The notes under the pieces were generated by a model. That model saw only the letters and a list, made by a program, of their open reading frames with translations, did not search any database and was not told the DNA's origin. A stretch of 27,282 nucleotides of DNA, taken from Prosthecochloris ethylica (GTDB lineage Bacteria > Bacteroidota > Chlorobiia > Chlorobiales > Chlorobiaceae). Of the stretch, positions 23,906 through 27,282 are shown in pieces. The stretch lies in assembly GCF_015234275.1 (NCBI RefSeq), contig NZ_JADGII010000022.1. One strand, 5' to 3'. The position numbers were made by a program, and so were the translations under genes. The number at the start of each line of letters is the position of its first letter. Position 1 is the stretch's first letter.

Positions 23906-25160
23906 ACTGACCGGCGAGCCAGCCGGTGGACCATGCGGCCTGCAGGTTGAAGCCTCCGACCTCACCACAGTAATCGAGCACTTCGCCGCAGAAAAAAAGA
24001 CGGCAACAACGCCGCGACTCCATGGTCTTCGCATTGACCTCATCGAGAGACACTCCGCCCGCCGAGACCTCTCCGGCATCAAGAGGAACAGCTTGTACAC
24101 GGCCCGGACAGTAGTTTTTCAGGGCCTCCTGAAGCGATCGGCGGGCTTTTTTACCGAGATTGCCCCATTTTTCCTCCGTGCCTATCCCTGCCTGACGAAG
24201 GATACGTCCGATCAGCGCTGCGGGTACTGTACGGTACTCACGAAGAAATGTCCGGACATAACGGCCGCCCCCGCCGGACGCATACCGGAGCATGTGCGCC
24301 TCGAGTTCCTGAACGCTGCAGTCGGGCAGCAGGTCAATTGAAACATGCGGCCGGGAACCTCTTCTCATGATATCGGCAATATCACGAGACAGGGAGAACA
24401 CCGCCGGTCCGCTCAGGCCCTTGTGTGTAAAGAGAAGATCACCCCTGAACACATGGCTCTCCCCTTCCCCGCTCACTCCCAGCACCACATCACGCAGGCT
24501 CACACCGGCGAGCTCACTGCGGGGAGCGGGCTCCAGGAAAACCGGAGCAAGCGCCGGAGAAGGCGGAACTATGCTGTGACCGCATGCACGGGCGAAATCA
24601 AGCCCGTCACCGGTCGAACCGGTGTGAGGGTATGACACCCCTCCGGTAGCGATGATCAACCGGGGAGCCACACTGGTCCCGGAAGAGGTCTGAACGGCAA
24701 AACCGCTCTTTCGGCACACAATACCGATCACCCGGCGTTGCGTCACCACCCGGACCCCGGCCTCGTTCAGCAGCTGCAGACAGGCTCGGACAATGTCATC
24801 AGCACTGCCGGAAGAAGGAAAAACATGCCCATCCTCCCTTACAACCGTATCAACCCCGCACCTGCAGAGCAGGTCGCGGAGATCTGTATTCGAAAAATTG
24901 TACAGTGCGTGGCGCAAAAACCGCTGCTCTGACGCACGGAGAAATCCCTTTGCCATCAGTTCCCGGACATCGCCGTCATGCGTGACATTGCATTTTCCTC
25001 CACCGGAAATACTGATTTTTGCCCCTGGTCGACGGTTCCTCTCGATCAGAAGAATCTGAAAGTCACGATCCGTAACGCCCTGCTCCCTGGCACGAAAACG
25101 CGCAGCCACCGCAGCAAACATCCCGGCCGCCCCGCCGCCGACAATAATAAGATCTGACAA
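23880..25160 (-). CDS. HI0933/BaiN-like FAD-dependent oxidoreductase
   Basis: 426 residues. The FAD dinucleotide site LIIVGGGAAGMFAA is at 4-17, then ERNRRPGAKISISGGGKCN (about 40-58), the family signature, and a C-terminal second FAD-binding piece with GEVSAGGVSLDEVNAKTMESR split across the end, LFFCGEVLDYCGEVGGFNLQAAWSTG near 390-415. It matches the HI0933/YhiN flavoprotein family; bile-acid BaiN is one member, and the usual substrate is unknown. The start is TTG at 25160: an in-frame TAA lies just upstream and the Rossmann motif begins at residue 4, so no other start fits. Confidence 0.87.
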   Translation of the reverse strand: MSDLIIVGGGAAGMFAAVAARFRAREQGVTDRDFQILLIERNRRPGAKISISGGGKCNVTHDGDVRELMAKGFLRASEQRFLRHALYNFSNTDLRDLLCRCGVDTVVREDGHVFPSSGSADDIVRACLQLLNEAGVRVVTQRRVIGIVCRKSGFAVQTSSGTSVAPRLIIATGGVSYPHTGSTGDGLDFARACGHSIVPPSPALAPVFLEPAPRSELAGVSLRDVVLGVSGEGESHVFRGDLLFTHKGLSGPAVFSLSRDIADIMRRGSRPHVSIDLLPDCSVQELEAHMLRYASGGGGRYVRTFLREYRTVPAALIGRILRQAGIGTEEKWGNLGKKARRSLQEALKNYCPGRVQAVPLDAGEVSAGGVSLDEVNAKTMESRRCCRLFFCGEVLDYCGEVGGFNLQAAWSTGWLAGQSAGSSVSA

Positions 25161-25617
25161 GAATTTGTTGATTTACTGATTTGTTGGAAAACAATCGCCA
25201 AGCGCTGATTCATCTATTACCCATATCCCCCCACACCACAGGCCCTCCTGCCTCTCGTCTCTCGCCTCTTGCCTCTTGTCTCTTGTCTCTCCGCGCCGCC
25301 AGGCGCTCCGGCCTCCGGCCATCCGGTCTCCCGGCGCAAAGCGCCCCCCCCACGACCGCCCGGGTCAGCGCCGCTGACCCCTACGGAAGACAAACCACAT
25401 ATTCGTGAATGATGACCGGTGAATGGTGTAGGGGCGAGCGACGCTCGCCCGCAACGAACCCCCGCCAACCGACGAACCATCCCAGCACCTGCCGCCGCAA
25501 CACCCACAGGCCAAATCATCCTGCCGTTTCTCGTCACTCGTCACCGGTCACTGCGCCGCCAGGCGCATCCTGTCTCTTGTCTCTTGCCTCTCGTCTCTCC
25601 GCTCCTCCCTCCGGGGT
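25161..25617. repeat. Repeat mosaic between the flavoprotein and HlyD genes
   Basis: A 457-bp gene-free block. It contains six pyrimidine-rich heptamers at 25250-25291 (CCTCTCG/TCTCTTG type), a GCGCC-n4-GGCGC palindrome at 25293-25306, a TCCGGCC heptamer run (25307-25335), a REPIN-like inverted pair (25362-25450), three GTCACTC-type heptamers (25533-25553), another GCGCC-n4-GGCGC palindrome near 25553-25566, and four GTCTCTT-type heptamers (25572-25599). The order of parts matches the 242-bp unit at 26899. The first 80 bp (25161-25240) hold no visible structure. Confidence 0.85.
25362..25450. repeat. REPIN-like inverted pair of palindromes (copy C)
   Basis: Palindrome GGGTCAGCGCCGCTGACCC (25362-25380) is followed by CTACGG. 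GTAGG leads into the second palindrome GGGCGAGCGACGCTCGCCC (25432-25450). The flanks face each other (CCCCTACGG against GTAGGGG), as in an inverted pair of REP elements, with about 51 bp between the palindromes. This copy has diverged in the spacer relative to those at 26899 and 27141. Confidence 0.75.
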
Positions 25618-26781
25618 TTACCTTTCCCCTCTCACCCTCATACCATCCTGCAGGTCGTTGGTGGGATGCACGACAACCTGGTCCCCTTCACTCAAGCCAC
25701 CGGCAACTTCAGCATAATACGTCCCTCTTCTGCCGATATCGACCGGAGTGACATGCGCCCGTCCATCCCTGACACGAAAAACCGCCCATCCATCGTTACC
25801 GCGAAACAGGCTCGACACCGGAACCTGAAGAACGTTGTCACCTTCCCAGAGAATAATCCTGGCCTGCACGCGATAATTATCACCCAGGCCGGTAACGTCA
25901 TCACGTAGATCGATAATGACATTCACTCTTTTTTCCTCGATGCCGAGAGCCGATACTTTCGTAAATGCCGCCGGTTCAACCCGGCGGACAATCCCGGCAA
26001 GCACCATATCGCCTCCCCAGTCCATTATTTCGACGCGCATTCCCGGAAGAACGCCCACGGCATCTGAAGAAAGGACATCCACAACCAGTTCGACATCGGC
26101 AGGATTACCGATTTCAACCAGGGGAGTTCCCGCGGCAACAACCCGCTCACTCGTTTCAAGAACACGCAGAACCACTCCGCTTTCGGGAGCGACAACGCCA
26201 AACCCGCTGCGGGAACTGTCGCTCTCGAGTACAGCCTGCAGGGCCTTCAGATCATACCCGGCAGACTCAACCCTGGAAGCTGCCGCACCAAGCTCTGAGC
26301 GCAGAACATCAGCATGACGCTGAACCTCTTCCAGGGACTCTCGTGATACCGCTCCCCGTTCATACAGTTTCTTGTAACGCCCGAGCTGTCTGTCTGCCTG
26401 CTCGAGATCGACCGTTACCTGCTGATACGATTTCCTGGCTGCCTCGAGGAGTGCCGCGGCGGAACTGATGCGGGATTCAGTCTCCTCGTACTCCCGGGAA
26501 TTCAACGGAGGAGGGACAAGAACAGCGACAAGATCGCCCTTTTCTATCCGGTCCCCCTCATCGAGCCCGATCCGCATGAACTTTCCATGCGCAGGTGCAG
26601 ACACCATGAAATGTTCACGCACTCTGCTCGCCCCCTCCCCTTCCAGTGTAACCTGCAGCCGTGAACGCCTCACCTCTTCCGTCCCGACCACCAGCGGGGA
26701 CGGCATAAGCAGCAGCACAAGCAACCCGATCACCACCGCAGTCCCGCCAATAGCAATGACATGATTTCTGGATATTTTCAT
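25618..26781 (-). CDS. HlyD/RND-type periplasmic efflux adaptor (membrane fusion protein)
   Basis: 387 residues. An N-terminal membrane anchor (about 8-27, VIAIGGTAVVIGLLVLLLMP) is followed by the first half of a lipoyl/barrel-sandwich domain (SAPAHGKFMRIGLDEGDRIEKGDL split over 61-85), then a long coiled-coil hairpin (about 100-195, rich in Glu, Ala, Leu and Arg), the second lipoyl half (APESGVVLRVLETSERVVAAGTPL), a beta-barrel and a membrane-proximal domain (GRRGTYYAEVAGGLSEGDQVVV). This is the classic adaptor linking an inner-membrane pump to an outer-membrane channel. Neither partner is in the window. It lies between two repeat blocks, with the promoter-like repeat just upstream. Confidence 0.88.
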   Translation of the reverse strand: MKISRNHVIAIGGTAVVIGLLVLLLMPSPLVVGTEEVRRSRLQVTLEGEGASRVREHFMVSAPAHGKFMRIGLDEGDRIEKGDLVAVLVPPPLNSREYEETESRISSAAALLEAARKSYQQVTVDLEQADRQLGRYKKLYERGAVSRESLEEVQRHADVLRSELGAAASRVESAGYDLKALQAVLESDSSRSGFGVVAPESGVVLRVLETSERVVAAGTPLVEIGNPADVELVVDVLSSDAVGVLPGMRVEIMDWGGDMVLAGIVRRVEPAAFTKVSALGIEEKRVNVIIDLRDDVTGLGDNYRVQARIILWEGDNVLQVPVSSLFRGNDGWAVFRVRDGRAHVTPVDIGRRGTYYAEVAGGLSEGDQVVVHPTNDLQDGMRVRGER

Positions 26782-26796
26782 GCAGAATAGTGTTAT

Positions 26797-26893
26797 TCGT
26801 TAGCCGTTAAGGAAGCTATCGCCACACCAGGCAAAAAGTCAAGCACGAATTCATCTATTTTCCGTATTTCCCCAAACTTCCGATGTCTCCCGT
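26797..26893 (-). repeat. Dispersed promoter-bearing repeat, copy 2 (inverted)
   Basis: Reverse-complement partner of 61-157, with the same GATGAATTC, TTGACT and GGCGATAGCTT core. It reads leftward into the HlyD-type gene, whose ATG (26781) is 16 bp beyond the repeat end. Its outer side joins GTCTCCC heptamers (26885-26898) and the 242-bp unit. Confidence 0.8.
26814..26842 (-). promoter_or_regulatory. Putative sigma70-like promoter for the HlyD-type gene
   Basis: On the - strand TTGACT (26837-26842) and ATAGCT (26814-26819) are 17 nt apart, identical in sequence and spacing to the pair at 113-141. The expected start point is near 26807, about 26 nt ahead of the ATG at 26781. Confidence 0.4.
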
Positions 26894-26898
26894 CTCCC

Positions 26899-27140
26899 GG
26901 GTCAGCGCCGCTGACCCCTACGGAATACAAGGCAAAAGGCAACAAACCATCGGCTCGGCAATCACCAGCATGCACCCACATACACCGTAGGGGCGAGCGG
27001 CGCTCGCCCGCTTTTTCTCGTCACTTGTCACCGGTCACTGCGCCGCCAGGCGCATCCTGTCTCTCGCCTCTCGTCTCTTGTCTCTTTTCTCTCCACGCCG
27101 CCAGGCGTTCCGGTCTCCGGTCTCCGGCCTCCCGTCTACC
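26899..27140. repeat. 242-bp composite repeat unit, copy A
   Basis: In order it contains: palindrome GGGTCAGCGCCGCTGACCC (26899-26917), a 73-bp spacer framed by CTACGG and CCGTAG, palindrome GGGCGAGCGGCGCTCGCCC (26991-27009), CTTTTT, three GTCACTT-type heptamers (27020-27040), a GCGCC-n4-GGCGC palindrome, five pyrimidine heptamers (27059-27093), another GCC-n4-GGC palindrome (27096-27109) and four TCCGGTC heptamers (27109-27136). The first 143 bp recur almost unchanged from 27141. No ORF with family resemblance is present. Confidence 0.85.
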
Positions 27141-27282
27141 GGGTCAGCGCCGCTGACCCCTACGGAAAACATGGCAAAAGACAAAAACCATTAGCTCGGC
27201 AATCACCAGCATGCACCCACATACACCGTAGGGGCGAGCGGCGCTCGCCCGCTTTTTCTCGTCACTTGTCACCGGTCACTGC
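27141..27282. repeat. 242-bp composite repeat unit, copy B (cut by window end)
   Basis: Direct tandem copy of 26899-27041 with one single-base indel and a few substitutions confined to the AT-rich first part of the spacer. It carries palindromes at 27141-27159 and 27232-27250 and heptamers at 27261-27281. The sequence stops at the same internal point of the repeat (GTCACTGC) as the mirrored copy at position 5-12 of the window. Confidence 0.85.

Noticed and set aside
26793..26981. 62-codon - strand frame across the promoter repeat
   Set aside because: The equivalent frame in the left copy is broken by a one-base indel, so the repeat is not conserved as a protein.
25161..27282. Possible CRISPR array in the repeat blocks
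   Set aside because: The repeats are 7-bp units in direct contact or single palindromes; there are no equal-length repeats separated by unique spacers and no cas genes.

Overview
The gene content points to a green sulfur bacterium (Chlorobi/Chlorobiaceae, Chlorobium-like). The pigment gene bchC sits beside DUF4292 and DUF2141 proteins typical of the Bacteroidota/Chlorobi branch, a polyprenyl diphosphate synthase, an Fe-type superoxide dismutase and a two-gene archaeal-style Fe-S assembly system. No rRNA, tRNA, CRISPR array, prophage or transposase gene was found. About 25 protein genes are called; coding is dense, starts are often GTG or TTG, and Shine-Dalgarno sites are mostly weak.

Left part (1-8600). 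After a repeat block (1-201) come a small YvlD/holin-IV membrane protein, bchC, and a BMP/nucleoside-type ABC transporter ATPase and one permease, tightly spaced on the + strand. They run head-on into a ClC anion transporter with CBS domains (- strand). Next come a lysine-rich DUF2934 protein, a one-TM small protein, and a - strand pair: polyprenyl diphosphate synthase followed by a stand-alone three-PASTA protein.

Middle part (8600-17000). This holds an outer-membrane beta-barrel candidate, tatC, a serine esterase, a lipoprotein translationally coupled to coaE, sodB with a clear intrinsic terminator, a DUF4292 lipoprotein, an RlmI-type rRNA methyltransferase overlapping tail-to-tail with a HAD 5'-nucleotidase, and a CnoX-like thioredoxin/TPR protein.

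Right part (17000-25200). One compact + strand run contains smsC-smsB (minimal SUF), a DUF2141 protein, ynbE-ydbL-ydbH (the inter-membrane phospholipid bridge and its helper) and a DinB-fold protein. A protein with tandem FYxNGAxKS repeats follows, then a convergent HI0933/BaiN-type flavoprotein.

Right edge (25160-27282). An orphan HlyD/RND-type adaptor gene is sandwiched between two repeat blocks. These blocks and the left edge are built from the same parts: 19-bp perfect palindromes in REPIN-like inverted pairs, several simple arrays that all have a 7-bp period, and a ~97-bp repeat carrying a sigma70-like promoter. The promoter repeat appears once at each end, in opposite orientation and each time pointing at the adjacent gene. 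The window ends in the same repeat at both edges, so it may be a contig bounded by unresolved repeats.
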